Origin: Alphaproteobacteria bacterium
GTDB taxonomy: Bacteria; Pseudomonadota; Alphaproteobacteria; CALKHQ01
Direction of reading: 5' to 3'
Assembly (NCBI GenBank): GCA_041396705.1
Contig: JAWKYB010000006.1
Span: 62,001-126,000, forward strand
Length of the DNA stretch: 64,000 bases
The notes under the pieces are model-generated. The model had not been told where the DNA came from and searched no databases. It saw only the letters and a program-made list of their open reading frames with translations. Both the position numbers and the translations under genes were made by a program. Shown piece after piece: positions 50,509 to 59,408 of the stretch. Within the stretch, counting starts at the first letter, position 1. Each line of letters begins with the position of its first letter.

Positions 50509-51528
50509 ATGGAAGAGCTACTCAACCAAGAGATCGCCGGCATCCCGGTCCCCCTGGTGCTGCTCGGCCTGGGCTGCATGACGCTGGTCATGCTGGTCGG
50601 GCTGGCGGTGACGGCCGGCGGGTCGAGCCGCAGCCAGCGCAACAAGCAGGCCAACGCCATCATGCGCCGCCTGAACGGCAGCGCCGGCGGCAGGCGCCGC
50701 GGCAAGATGGCGGAGCCGACGCTGCGCATGCGCAAGGCCGACAGCGGCGTCGACAAGGCGTTCGGCCGCTTCGTGCCGCGGCCGGAACTTGTCCGCCGCC
50801 GGCTGGAACGGGCCGGGCTGAAGATCTCGGTCGGCCAGTATGCGCTGCTCGGCCTGGTGCTGATCGGCGCGTTCGGGCTGCTGATCAAGGTTTTCGTCGG
50901 CCTGCCGATGGCGGCCGCGCTGCTGTTCGGCTTCGTCGCGGCGCTGTTCGTGCCGCACATGGTGGTCGGCTTCATGATCGGCCGGCGCAAGAACAAGTTC
51001 CTGAAGCTGTTCCCCGAGGCGATCGACCTGATCGTCCGCGGCCTGAAGTCGGGCCTGCCGGTCACCGAATCGATGGTCGGCGTCGGCAACGAGATCGCCG
51101 ATCCGGTCGGCATCGAGTTCCGCCGCGTGACCGAGAGCATCCGCTTCGGCAAGTCGATGGAGGAGTCGCTGTGGGCCTCGGCCAACCGTCTCGGCCTGCC
51201 GGAATTCAAGTTCTTCGTCATCAGCCTGGCGATCCAGCGTGAGACCGGCGGCAACCTGGCCGAGACGCTGGGCAACCTCAGCGACATCCTGCGCAAGCGC
51301 CACCAGGCCAAGCTGAAGATCAAGGCGCTGTCGTCGGAAGCGAAGGCGAGCGCGATCATCATCGGCGCGCTGCCTTTCATCATGTTCTTCCTGCTGAACG
51401 TGGTGAAGGCCGGCTACACCGACCCGCTGCTCACCGACCCGCGCGGCCAGGTCATGCTGGCCGGCGCCATCATCTGGCTGTCGATGGGCGTGCTGACCAT
51501 GGCCAAAATGGTGAGGTTCGAAATCTGA
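50509..51528 (+). CDS. tadB: Tad pilus inner-membrane platform protein TadB
   Basis: A 339-residue GspF-like membrane protein with an N-terminal helix (LVLLGLGCMTLVMLVGLAVT), a basic stretch (GSAGGRRRGKM), two further helices, a T2SSF cytoplasmic domain (LKLFPEAIDLIVRGLKSGLP, GGNLAETLGNLSDILRKRHQ) and C-terminal helices. It forms the base for CpaF with TadC. The stop overlaps the tadC ATG by one base. Confidence 0.94.
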   Translation: MEELLNQEIAGIPVPLVLLGLGCMTLVMLVGLAVTAGGSSRSQRNKQANAIMRRLNGSAGGRRRGKMAEPTLRMRKADSGVDKAFGRFVPRPELVRRRLERAGLKISVGQYALLGLVLIGAFGLLIKVFVGLPMAAALLFGFVAALFVPHMVVGFMIGRRKNKFLKLFPEAIDLIVRGLKSGLPVTESMVGVGNEIADPVGIEFRRVTESIRFGKSMEESLWASANRLGLPEFKFFVISLAIQRETGGNLAETLGNLSDILRKRHQAKLKIKALSSEAKASAIIIGALPFIMFFLLNVVKAGYTDPLLTDPRGQVMLAGAIIWLSMGVLTMAKMVRFEI

Positions 51529-52502
51529 TGCTGGACATGCTCGGCCTGGACCTGGAACCGGAGGACATCATCGTCCTCGCCGCCGGGCTGTCGGCGGTGC
51601 TGGCGGTGTTCGTGCTGTGGGCGGCGTTCGTGCCGGACAACCCGCTCGCCAGCCGCGCCCGCCGGTTGATGGCCCACCGCGAGGCGCTGCGGCAGGAGGC
51701 GATCCGCCCGCGCCGCCGCGGCACCAACGAAAAGACGCTGTCGATGATGAAGTCGGTGGTGTCGCGGATGAAGCTCGCGCGCCGGCTGTCGTCGTCCAAC
51801 CTGAACGTGCGCCTGCTGCGTGCCGGCATCCGCAGCCCCGAGGCGCAGGTCAAATACCTGTTCTACAAGCTTGCGTTGCCGGTCGGCTTCATCGGCTTCG
51901 CGGTGTTCGTGCTCTACGTCGGCGAGCTCTACCAGGTCTCGTCGAGCACCAAGATGATGATCACCATCGGCGCCGGGGCGCTGGGCTTCTTCGGCCCCGA
52001 CATCTACCTGATGAACCGGCAGACCAAGCGGAAGAAGGAGCTGACCAAGGCGCTGCCCGACGGGCTGGACCTGCTGGTGATCTGCGCCGAGGCCGGCCTG
52101 CACCTGGACAGCGCGCTGAACCGCGTGGCCGAGGAAATGGCCCAGCGCTCGGTCGACCTCGCGGACGAGCTGGCGCTGGCGGCGGTCGAGCTGAGCTTCC
52201 TGCCCGAGCGCAAGATGGCGCTCGACAACCTGGCGATGCGCACCAACCTGCCGGCGGTGCGCGGACTGGTCAACACGCTGATCCAGACCGAGAAATACGG
52301 CACGCCGCTGGCCCAGTCGCTGCGCGTGCTGTCGGCCGAGCTGCGCCACGAGCGGCTGATGCGGGCGGAGGAGAAGGCGGCCCGGCTGCCGGCCATCCTG
52401 ACCGTGCCGATGATCATCTTCATCCTGCCGCCGCTGTTCATCGTGCTGCTGTCGCCGGCGGTGCTGCAGGCGATCGACACGGCCAAGGAAACCTTCAAAT
52501 GA
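51528..52502 (+). CDS. tadC: Tad pilus inner-membrane platform protein TadC
   Basis: A 324-residue GspF-like protein paralogous to TadB: an N-terminal helix, a basic linker (RRLMAHREALRQEAIRPRRR), a middle pair of helices, the conserved cytoplasmic domain ALPDGLDLLVICAEAGLHLD with NLAMRTNLPAVRGLVNTLIQ, and a C-terminal helix pair (AILTVPMIIFILPPLFIVLL). It is translationally coupled to tadB and ends the long plus-strand pilus operon, with a bidirectional hairpin 32 bp downstream. Confidence 0.94.
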   Translation: MLDMLGLDLEPEDIIVLAAGLSAVLAVFVLWAAFVPDNPLASRARRLMAHREALRQEAIRPRRRGTNEKTLSMMKSVVSRMKLARRLSSSNLNVRLLRAGIRSPEAQVKYLFYKLALPVGFIGFAVFVLYVGELYQVSSSTKMMITIGAGALGFFGPDIYLMNRQTKRKKELTKALPDGLDLLVICAEAGLHLDSALNRVAEEMAQRSVDLADELALAAVELSFLPERKMALDNLAMRTNLPAVRGLVNTLIQTEKYGTPLAQSLRVLSAELRHERLMRAEEKAARLPAILTVPMIIFILPPLFIVLLSPAVLQAIDTAKETFK

Positions 52503-52533
52503 GGAGCGCGGCCGCCCCGTTCCCGACGCAGAA

Positions 52534-52559
52534 AAGCCGCCCGGCGATCCGGGCGGCTT
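52534..52559. terminator. Bidirectional hairpin between tadC and the TadD-like gene
   Basis: Perfect 11-bp arms (aagccgcccgg at 52534-52544 and its complement at 52549-52559) with a 4-base loop cgat. On the minus strand it is followed by TTTT, so it best ends the TadD-like gene; on the plus strand no T-run follows. Confidence 0.75.
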
Positions 52560-52600
52560 GCGCGCGTGACGGGTCCGCCCGGCTGCGGGCGGCGTTCGGC

Positions 52601-53500
52601 TCAGTGCGGAACGGCGGCGACCAGGATCAGGCCGGTGTCGTCAGCGGAGTCCACCAGGAAGCCCACCTGCGTGGTGGCCTGCGGCGCGCCGATGCCGCCG
52701 GTGATGGCCATTGCCCGGGCGGACGACGGCTCGATGCTGCGCAGCAGCTGGTAGTAGTCCAGGTTGGCGGCGACGTCGGTGGCGTTCATGTCGCGGGCAG
52801 CCACTTCCGCGGCCTCGGTGTCGCGGCCGGCGAGGCCGAGCACCATGGCCAGGGTCTGGCGATGGCGCGGTGTCGCCAGCGCCGACTGGCCCACTTCGCT
52901 GGCCAGCGCAACCGCGGCGTCGTAGTCGCCCGACAGGGCCAGCGACAGCGCGAGGTTGTTGGCGAGGTTGATGTTCTCCGGCGCGCTCGCCATCCCGGCG
53001 CGGTAGTTCTCCTGTGCCATCCGGTGCTGGCCGATCAGGTCGAGCGCCACGCCCAGGCTGCCGCGCACCTCGGGGCTGTCGGCCAGCGCCAGGGCCTGCT
53101 GCAGATAGGGCAGCGCGTCTTCCGGACGGGTCTCGGCGATCAGGGCATTGCCCAGCCGGCGCAAGGTCGCCGGGTCGTTCGGGCTGCGGTCGGCGGCCGC
53201 CTGATAGGTGTCGATCGCCGACGCGCCGGCGCCGACCTGCTGCTGCAGTTCGCCCAGCCGCGACAGGGCGGCGGTCGAATCCGGGTCCATGGCCAGCGCC
53301 TGCTCGTAGAGCGCGATCGCGGTGACCTGGTCGCCGCGCGACAGCGTGAAGTCGCCCATGCGGACCAGCCGGGCCGCCTCGCTGCTGCCCGATCCGGCGC
53401 CGTCCAGCCAGCCGTCGAAATCCAGGCCCGCACAGCCACTCAGCCCGATGGCGAACATCCCGCCACCGATCATCTGCACAACGCGCCGTCCGTAACCCAT
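52601..53500 (-). CDS. TadD-like TPR lipoprotein, encoded opposite to the pilus operon
   Basis: A 299-residue lipoprotein with lipobox LSGC (FAIGLSGCAGLD). At least four TPR units occupy residues 42-200 (ARLVRMGDFTLSRGDQVTAI, TLRRLGNALIAETRPEDALP, EVRGSLGVALDLIGQHRMAQ, LANNLALSLALSGDYDAAVA). This matches TadD, needed for Tad pilus biogenesis, probably as a scaffold or pilotin. It faces the tadC end and diverges from the TadE-like pair at 53578, so its promoter lies in 53501-53577. Confidence 0.85.
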   Translation of the reverse strand: MGYGRRVVQMIGGGMFAIGLSGCAGLDFDGWLDGAGSGSSEAARLVRMGDFTLSRGDQVTAIALYEQALAMDPDSTAALSRLGELQQQVGAGASAIDTYQAAADRSPNDPATLRRLGNALIAETRPEDALPYLQQALALADSPEVRGSLGVALDLIGQHRMAQENYRAGMASAPENINLANNLALSLALSGDYDAAVALASEVGQSALATPRHRQTLAMVLGLAGRDTEAAEVAARDMNATDVAANLDYYQLLRSIEPSSARAMAITGGIGAPQATTQVGFLVDSADDTGLILVAAVPH

Positions 53501-53577
53501 CGCCCGACACCCTTCGTCGACATCGTGGTTAACGGTTTAGCGCGCAAAGCCTTTCGCTATGGTAAACGGGGAATGAA

Positions 53578-54222
53578 ATGATGCTCGCCCTGCGTCGCAT
53601 CCGGCCGGCCGGTCACGCCGCCCTCCTCCGACAAGCGAACAACCGTCCCCGGCCGCGCGCCGGCGCCTTTCTGCGCGACGAAGGCGGCGCCGCCCTGGTC
53701 GAGTTCGCCTTCGCCGGACCGATCCTGCTGACCACGCTGATCGGCATCGTCGAGGTCTCGATGGTGATCTTCCTCAACCTGATGGTCGAGAGCGGTGTGC
53801 GCGAGGCCGCGCGCTTCGGCCTGACCGGCGCCGAGCAGGAGGGAATGACCCGCGAGGAATACATCGTGCAGGTGATCAACGACCGCACGATGGGCCTGCT
53901 CGACATCACCGACGAGAATGTCGAGATGCTGGTCTACGACAGCTTCGAAGACATCGTGGAGGCCGAGCCGTATGTCGACGTCAACCTGAACGAGCAGTAC
54001 GACGACGGCGAGCCCTACACCGACACCAACGGCAACGGCGCCTACGACGCCGATCCCGGCGTGGCCGGCGCCGGCGAATCCGGCGAGATCGTGCTGTACC
54101 GGGTGACCGCCAACTGGGCGATCTTCACCACCTATCTGGCCGACCTGCTCGGCGACAACGGCCTGTTCACGGTGTCGGCCAGCGTCGTCGTCCGCAACGA
54201 ACCCTGGGATATCGGAACATGA
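53578..54222 (+). CDS. tadE: TadE-like minor pilin with Asp-rich insert
   Basis: A 214-residue pseudopilin. RDEGGAALVEFAFAGPILLT is the TadE processing and helix motif, with a likely CpaA cut after Gly. The mature part has an Asp/Asn-rich segment at residues 135-165 (LNEQYDDGEPYTDTNGNGAY) that looks like calcium-binding loops. It is a minor pilus component. The stop overlaps the next gene's start (ATGA, 54219-54222). It is transcribed away from the TadD-like gene. Confidence 0.88.
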   Translation: MMLALRRIRPAGHAALLRQANNRPRPRAGAFLRDEGGAALVEFAFAGPILLTTLIGIVEVSMVIFLNLMVESGVREAARFGLTGAEQEGMTREEYIVQVINDRTMGLLDITDENVEMLVYDSFEDIVEAEPYVDVNLNEQYDDGEPYTDTNGNGAYDADPGVAGAGESGEIVLYRVTANWAIFTTYLADLLGDNGLFTVSASVVVRNEPWDIGT

Positions 54223-54821
54223 GCGAGCTGAGCCTGCCCGGCCGGTTGCCGCGCGCACTGCGCCGCCTGGCCCGCGAGGAAGACGGCGGGATCCTGGTCG
54301 AGACCGCTTTCGTCATGCCGATCCTGCTGACCCTGCTGCTCGGCTCGGTCGAGGTCGGCCGCTACATCATCGTCAACCAGAAGCTGGAGCGGGCCGCCTC
54401 GTCGGTGGCCGACCTGGTCGCCCAGTCCAATGACACGGTCTCGCTGGAAGAGATCCAGACCCTGTTCGGCATCGTGCCCCATATCGTCTCGCCCTACGAC
54501 ATCGTCGACAACGGGCGGGTGATCATCACCGCGGTCACCCGTGGCGACGACGAGAGCGACGAGCCGGTCGTGGCTTGGCAGATCGACGGACTGGGAACGC
54601 TGGACGGCGTGTCCAGTGTGATCGGCGGCGTCGGCGACACCGCCAACCTGCCCGACGGCTTCGTGCTGCCGACCGGCGAGACGATCATCGTCGGCGAGGC
54701 CTGGTACGACTACGACGCGTATTTCTTCGAGTCGATCGACCCGACCGGCCCGATGTATCACCGCGCCTACTACCGCCCGCGCCTGGCGAGCCTCAGCCAG
54801 ACGCCGGAGTCCGAGGAATAG
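54219..54821 (+). CDS. TadE-like minor pilin, second copy type
   Basis: A 200-residue pseudopilin with REEDGGILVETAFVMPILLT, a TadE-type processing site and hydrophobic helix. The rest is a soluble beta-rich domain (VIITAVTRGDDESDEPVVAW; GETIIVGEAWYDYDAYFFES). It differs from the first by lacking the Asp-rich insert. A large TadG with a von Willebrand domain is not visible. It overlaps the first TadE by 4 bp. Confidence 0.85.
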   Translation: MSELSLPGRLPRALRRLAREEDGGILVETAFVMPILLTLLLGSVEVGRYIIVNQKLERAASSVADLVAQSNDTVSLEEIQTLFGIVPHIVSPYDIVDNGRVIITAVTRGDDESDEPVVAWQIDGLGTLDGVSSVIGGVGDTANLPDGFVLPTGETIIVGEAWYDYDAYFFESIDPTGPMYHRAYYRPRLASLSQTPESEE

Positions 54822-55011
54822 GCCGCCGGCGGTCGCGCGGCGACGCGCGACGCAGGTCCTCCAACGCGGCCCCACGTCACGGCCGAGCCTGGTGCGTCCA
54901 GCGTCGCGAAGGACGCAGGCGTGATGCTCCGACCCATTGGATTCGACCGACCGGTCGCCGGTTGGAAGCGCCTGTTCGGTTGGCGGTCGATCGGCTGCGA
55001 AACCGCGCGCC

Positions 55012-56172
55012 TCAACGCTCCGGCTGGTCGAGCGCCGCCAGCGCCACCTGCCGCACGTCCTCGGCCTGCCGGCCCAGCGCCGGGTTCAGCGCCTCCGCCA
55101 GCTCGGCGTGGCGGATGGCCGGCTGCCACAGACCCTGCGCGACATAGACCTTGGCGATCGACAGGTGGGCGACGCTGTCGTTGGGCTGCGCCACGATCAG
55201 GCGGTTGAGCGCGTCGAGCGCTGCCTGCGGCCGCCCGCCGGCCTCGGCCAGGCGGGCCATCGCCCGCAGCGCGGCCGGATGATCCGCCTCGATCGCCAGC
55301 GCCGTCTCCAGGTCGGTTTCCGCCGCCTCGTTTTCGCCCAGCGCTTCGCGCGCCCGGGCGCGGTCGACGAACAGGTCGGCATTGTCGGGCGACAGCCCGA
55401 TGGCGCGGGTGAACGCCGCCTCGGCCTCGGCCGGCCGGTCGAGCGCCAGCAGCGCATGGCCCATATTGGTCTGGTGGGTCGACCGCTGTGGTTCGATCGC
55501 AGCGGCCCGCTCGAACTGAGCCAGCGCGCGCTGCGGATCGCCCTGGCGCATCCGCACCACGCCGAGCTGGGCGTGGGCCCGCACCTCGTCGTCGTCGCGT
55601 GCGATCGCCTGCTCCAGATCGGCGGCGGCCTGGTCGAGGTCGCCCACCCGCAGTTGGGTCACCGCGCGCATCAACAGCGCCTCGGACATCGTCGGGTCGA
55701 GCGCCAGCGCGGCGGTGAAGTCCTCGCGCGCACCGGCGTAGTTCTCCTCCGCCAGCCGGACATGGCCGCGGCCGAGGAACAGGCCGGCGACACCGGGCTG
55801 CAGCCCGATCGCCATCGACAGGTCGTGCTCGGCCGCGTCGAAGTCGCCGAGCCGGGCGAAGGTGCTCGACCGGTTCAGATAGGCCGGGACGTAGGTCGCG
55901 TCCTCGTCGATCGCGTCGTCATAGTCGCGCAGCGCCTCGCGCAGGCGCCCCAGCGCGGAGTAGGCGGTGCCGCGGTTGTTGTAGAGCACGGCCGCATCCA
56001 GCCCGACCAGCGAGGCGGTCTCGATGAAGTCGGTGCAGGCCTCGATCTGGCGCTCGTGCTCGCCGCGCACGCCGGCCTGGTAGCATTCGTCGGTCATCTC
56101 CGACTTCAGGTAGACCCAGACCGTCCAGACGATGCCGACCCCGAACACGACACCGATCAGCACCTTGCGCAT
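55012..56172 (-). CDS. Membrane-anchored TPR-repeat protein
   Basis: A 386-residue protein with an N-terminal helix (MRKVLIGVVFGVGIVWTVWV) and about eight TPR units from residue 55 to 370 (LYNNRGTAYSALGRLREALR, AYLNRSSTFARLGDFDAAEH, AHAQLGVVRMRQGDPQRALA and others). It probably acts as a periplasmic scaffold. Its position after the TadE genes suggests a pilus or envelope link, but no specific partner is seen. The start at 56172 follows a cccttgcc stretch with a weak ribosome site. Confidence 0.7.
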   Translation of the reverse strand: MRKVLIGVVFGVGIVWTVWVYLKSEMTDECYQAGVRGEHERQIEACTDFIETASLVGLDAAVLYNNRGTAYSALGRLREALRDYDDAIDEDATYVPAYLNRSSTFARLGDFDAAEHDLSMAIGLQPGVAGLFLGRGHVRLAEENYAGAREDFTAALALDPTMSEALLMRAVTQLRVGDLDQAAADLEQAIARDDDEVRAHAQLGVVRMRQGDPQRALAQFERAAAIEPQRSTHQTNMGHALLALDRPAEAEAAFTRAIGLSPDNADLFVDRARAREALGENEAAETDLETALAIEADHPAALRAMARLAEAGGRPQAALDALNRLIVAQPNDSVAHLSIAKVYVAQGLWQPAIRHAELAEALNPALGRQAEDVRQVALAALDQPER

Positions 56173-56262
56173 GCGCGACCCCCTTGCCGATGCCGCGCCG
56201 TCGGGCGGCGCGCTCGCGGCGGTCCGGACGGACCGCCGCCGACGACAATGCCGGAATCGCGA

Positions 56263-56276
56263 TTAACCGGGGTTAA
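56263..56276. promoter_or_regulatory. TTAACC inverted repeat upstream of the TPR gene
   Basis: ttaaccggggttaa has 6-base arms TTAACC/GGTTAA with a two-base spacer, 91-104 bp before the ATG at 56172. TTAACC is the half-site sequence of CtrA boxes (TTAACCAT), but the spacing is not the usual seven bases. Candidate only. Confidence 0.3.
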
Positions 56277-56329
56277 GATGCGGGACTATCGTATCGAATT
56301 CGAACCAATCCGGCCGGCGCGACCGCGGA

Positions 56330-57328
56330 TCAGGCGGTGCCCGCCTTCTGCGCCTCGAGGTCGTCCTCGATGAAGGCCTTGATGACGTCGTCCATCGACG
56401 CATCGGTCTCGATGCCCAGCCGGCCGGCGCGCTCCGGCGCCACCCGGGTCGGCCAGCCGGACACGATCTTCTGGATCGCCGGGTCGGGCGCCCAGCGGAT
56501 CAGGTCGACCGCCTCCTGCCCGCCGGCGCGGCCCAGCGCAGCGGCCATCTCCTCGACCGTGACCGACAGGCCGGGCAGCAGGATCGAACGCCACGAGCCC
56601 AGCGCCGCCGCATCGAGCTCGAACGCCTTCAGGAAGCTGTCGACCACGCGCCGCGGCGACATGATCGGCATCACCGTATCGGGCGACACCGGGCAGATCG
56701 CCTCGCGCCCGCACAGCGGCTCGCGGATGATCGAGCTGGCGAAGGTCGACGCCGCCTTGTTCGGCTTGCCCGGCCGCACCACGATGGTCGGCAGCCGCAG
56801 CGAGCGGCCGTCGATGAACCCCTTGCGGCTGTAGTCGGAGACCAGCAGCTCGCCGGCAGCCTTCTGGATGCCGTAGGAGTTCTGCGGCGTCTGCGGAGTC
56901 TCGTCGCGGATCTCCGGCGGCATGTCGCCGCCATAGGTGGCGATCGAGCTTGTGAACATCAGCTTCGGCGCGCGGCCGGTCGCGCGCAGCCGCTCCAGCA
57001 GGTGCATGGTGCCGCGCAGGTTGACGTTCATGCCGAGGTCGAAGTCGGCCTCCGCCGCCGCGCTGACCACCGCGGCGAGGTGGAACACGCCGTCGACGTC
57101 GTCGGGCACGAATGCATCGACCGAGGCGCGGTCGGTGATGTCGGCGGTGACCACCTTGACGCGTCCGTCGACCGCCTCCGGACCCGGATAGGCCACCGTG
57201 TCGGCCAGGATCAGCTGCGACACGGCCTGCGGCTTGCCCTCGCGGCCGACCAGCGTGTCGCGCGCAAGCAGGGCCTTGGTCAGCCGGCGGCCCAGAAAGC
57301 CGGCAGCGCCGGTGACGACGATCTTCAT
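56330..57328 (-). CDS. denD: D-erythronate dehydrogenase-like NAD-dependent epimerase/dehydratase
   Basis: A 332-residue SDR-extended protein. It has NAD-binding GAAGFLG (VVTGAAGFLGRRL), catalytic Ser-rich MFTSSIATYG and the SYGIQKAAGE Tyr-x3-Lys motif. The overall sequence (GMNVNLRGTMHLLE, RLPTIVVRPGKPNKAASTF) matches DenD, which oxidises D-erythronate to 3-oxo-tetronate. otnK is divergent 93 bp away, which supports the role. Other family members act on sugar epimerisation. Confidence 0.88.
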   Translation of the reverse strand: MKIVVTGAAGFLGRRLTKALLARDTLVGREGKPQAVSQLILADTVAYPGPEAVDGRVKVVTADITDRASVDAFVPDDVDGVFHLAAVVSAAAEADFDLGMNVNLRGTMHLLERLRATGRAPKLMFTSSIATYGGDMPPEIRDETPQTPQNSYGIQKAAGELLVSDYSRKGFIDGRSLRLPTIVVRPGKPNKAASTFASSIIREPLCGREAICPVSPDTVMPIMSPRRVVDSFLKAFELDAAALGSWRSILLPGLSVTVEEMAAALGRAGGQEAVDLIRWAPDPAIQKIVSGWPTRVAPERAGRLGIETDASMDDVIKAFIEDDLEAQKAGTA

Positions 57329-57420
57329 GGCATTTCCCCTCAACAACGGCTTTGGCGCCGTGTACACCGGCGGCGACGGCGATGGCAACACGCGCCGCAA
57401 CACAACGGGAGGGGCTGCCG

Positions 57421-58692
57421 ATGCCGGTGCTGCTGGGTTGTATCGCCGACGATTTCACCGGGGCCACCGACCTCGCCTCGACCCTGGTGGAAGGCGGCAT
57501 GCGCACCGTGCAACTGATCGACCTGCCCGCGGCGGATACGCCGCCGCCGGCCGATGTCGATGCGGTGGTGATCGCGCTGAAGTCGCGCTCGATCGCCGCC
57601 GACGAGGCGGTGCGCCAGTCGCGTGCGGCGCTGCGGTGGCTGCAGCAGGCAGGCGCGCGCCAGTTCTTCTTCAAATACTGCTCGACCTTCGATTCGACCG
57701 ACGCCGGAAACATCGGGCCGGTGGCCGACGCGCTGCTCGACGACCTCGGCGGCCGCATCACCATCGCCTGCCCGGCATTTCCGGTGAACGGCCGCACCAT
57801 CTTCTTCGGCCACCTGTTCGTCGGCGACCGGCTGCTGTCGGAGTCCGGCATGCAGAACCATCCGCTGAACCCGATGACCGACCCCGACCTGGTGCGCGTG
57901 CTCGGCCGGCAGACCGCGCACAAGGTGGGTCTGGTCGACTTCCGCACGGTCCATGCCGGCGCCGACGCGGTTCGCCAGCGCCTCGACCGGCTGGCGGCCG
58001 ACGGCTGCCGCCACGCGGTGGTCGATGCCATCGCCAACGCCGACCTGATGGCGATCGGCGCGGCCTGCGCCACGCTGCCGCTGATCACCGGCGGTTCCGG
58101 CGTGGCGATGGGCCTGCCGGAGAATTTCCGCCGGGCCGGGCTGCTTGCGGACGCCGGTCAGGCGGACGCGCTGCCGGCAGTCGGCGGCGCCGGCGCCGTG
58201 CTGTCGGGCAGCTGCTCGCAGGCGACCCTGCGCCAGATCGCGCGCTTCCAGTCCGGGCATGACAGCTTCCGGGTCGACCCGCTCGCGCTCGCCAAGGGAA
58301 CCGACGTGGCGATGGAGGCGCTGGAATGGGCCGCCGCCCGCGTCGGCACCGCACCGGTGCTGATCTATGCCAGCGCGGCGCCCGACGCGGTCAGGGCGGT
58401 GCAGGACCGGCTCGGACGCGCGGAAGCCGGCGCCCTGGTCGAGCGGGCGATGGCTGCCATCGGCAGGGGACTGGTCGACCGCGGCGTGCGGCGCCTGGTC
58501 GTCGCCGGCGGCGAGACCTCCGGCGCGGTGGTCGGGGCGCTGGGCGTCAAGGCCCTGCGCATCGGCCCGGTGATCGACCCCGGCGTGCCGGCCACGGTGG
58601 CGCTGGGCGAGCCGCCGGTGGCGCTGGCCCTCAAGTCCGGCAATTTCGGCGGCGACGACTTCTTCGCCAAGGCCCTGGAAATGATGCGATAG
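57421..58692 (+). CDS. otnK: 3-oxo-tetronate kinase (four-carbon acid sugar kinase, DUF1537)
   Basis: A 423-residue kinase. The N-terminal domain has CIADDFTGATDLASTLVEGG and FFKYCSTFDSTDAGNIGPVA; the nucleotide-binding domain has VAGGETSGAVVGALG and PPVALALKSGNFGGDDFF, all signature segments of the family. It phosphorylates 3-oxo-tetronate made by DenD. The ATG at 57421 follows ggaggggc. otnC (decarboxylase) and otnI are not in this window. It is convergent with phnL, 5 bp apart. Confidence 0.92.
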   Translation: MPVLLGCIADDFTGATDLASTLVEGGMRTVQLIDLPAADTPPPADVDAVVIALKSRSIAADEAVRQSRAALRWLQQAGARQFFFKYCSTFDSTDAGNIGPVADALLDDLGGRITIACPAFPVNGRTIFFGHLFVGDRLLSESGMQNHPLNPMTDPDLVRVLGRQTAHKVGLVDFRTVHAGADAVRQRLDRLAADGCRHAVVDAIANADLMAIGAACATLPLITGGSGVAMGLPENFRRAGLLADAGQADALPAVGGAGAVLSGSCSQATLRQIARFQSGHDSFRVDPLALAKGTDVAMEALEWAAARVGTAPVLIYASAAPDAVRAVQDRLGRAEAGALVERAMAAIGRGLVDRGVRRLVVAGGETSGAVVGALGVKALRIGPVIDPGVPATVALGEPPVALALKSGNFGGDDFFAKALEMMR

Positions 58693-58697
58693 GCGGT

Positions 58698-59408
58698 TCA
58701 AGCCGCCGGGCGGAACGCCTCCACGTCGACGGTGCGGGTCGCCACGGCGCCGCGGACGTCGGCGTCGTGAAAGATGCCGACCAGGGCGGCGCCGGCGGCG
58801 CGCGCCTCGCCGATCAGCTCGATCACCACGTGCCGGTTGGCCGCGTCGAGTGAGGCGGTCGGCTCGTCGAGCAGCAGGATCGGATAGCGCCGCACGAAGC
58901 CGTGGGCGATATTGACCCGCTGCTGCTCGCCGCCGGAAAAGGTGGCCGGTGGCAGCGACCACAGCCGTTCCGGCAGGTTCAGCCTAGCCAGCATCGTGGC
59001 GGCGCGCGCACGCGCCTCGGCCGTGTCCACGCCGGCCTGCAGCAGCGGCCCGGCCACCACGTCGATTGCCGGCACCCGCGGGATCACGCGCAGGAACTGG
59101 CTGACATAGCCCAGGCTCGCCCGCCGCACGGCGATGATCATGCGCGGCGCGGCGGCGGCCATGTCGACCCAGTCGTCGCCGTGTCGCACGCGGATGCTGC
59201 CGGCACTGGCGGCGTAATTGCCGTAGATCGCCCGCATCAGGCTGGACTTGCCCGCACCGGAGGCGCCGGTCAGCACCACGCATTCGCCGCGGTGGACGGT
59301 GAGCCCGACATCGGCCAGCACCGGCAGATGCACGCCGCCCTGGTTGTGCAGCGTGAAGGCCTTGGCCAGGCCCTCGATCCGGATCATCGCGGGACCGGGC
59401 GCGGTCAT
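58698..59408 (-). CDS. phnL: Phosphonate C-P lyase system protein PhnL (ABC-type ATPase)
   Basis: A 236-residue ATPase with Walker A GASGAGKSS, signature FSGGEQQRVNIA and Walker B ILLLDEPTASLD. The N-terminal LAKAFTLHNQGGVHLPVLAD is the PhnL-type start. It is not a transporter; it acts with the PhnGHIJ core. The start overlaps phnK by 4 bp. It is the last gene of the operon. phnM, which usually follows, is not here. Confidence 0.94.
   Translation of the reverse strand: MTAPGPAMIRIEGLAKAFTLHNQGGVHLPVLADVGLTVHRGECVVLTGASGAGKSSLMRAIYGNYAASAGSIRVRHGDDWVDMAAAAPRMIIAVRRASLGYVSQFLRVIPRVPAIDVVAGPLLQAGVDTAEARARAATMLARLNLPERLWSLPPATFSGGEQQRVNIAHGFVRRYPILLLDEPTASLDAANRHVVIELIGEARAAGAALVGIFHDADVRGAVATRTVDVEAFRPAA

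Noticed and set aside
53520..53577. CtrA box in the TadD/TadE divergent region (ggttaacggtttag)
   Set aside because: Only one TTAA half-site is convincing and the second lacks the correct spacing, so no feature was called.
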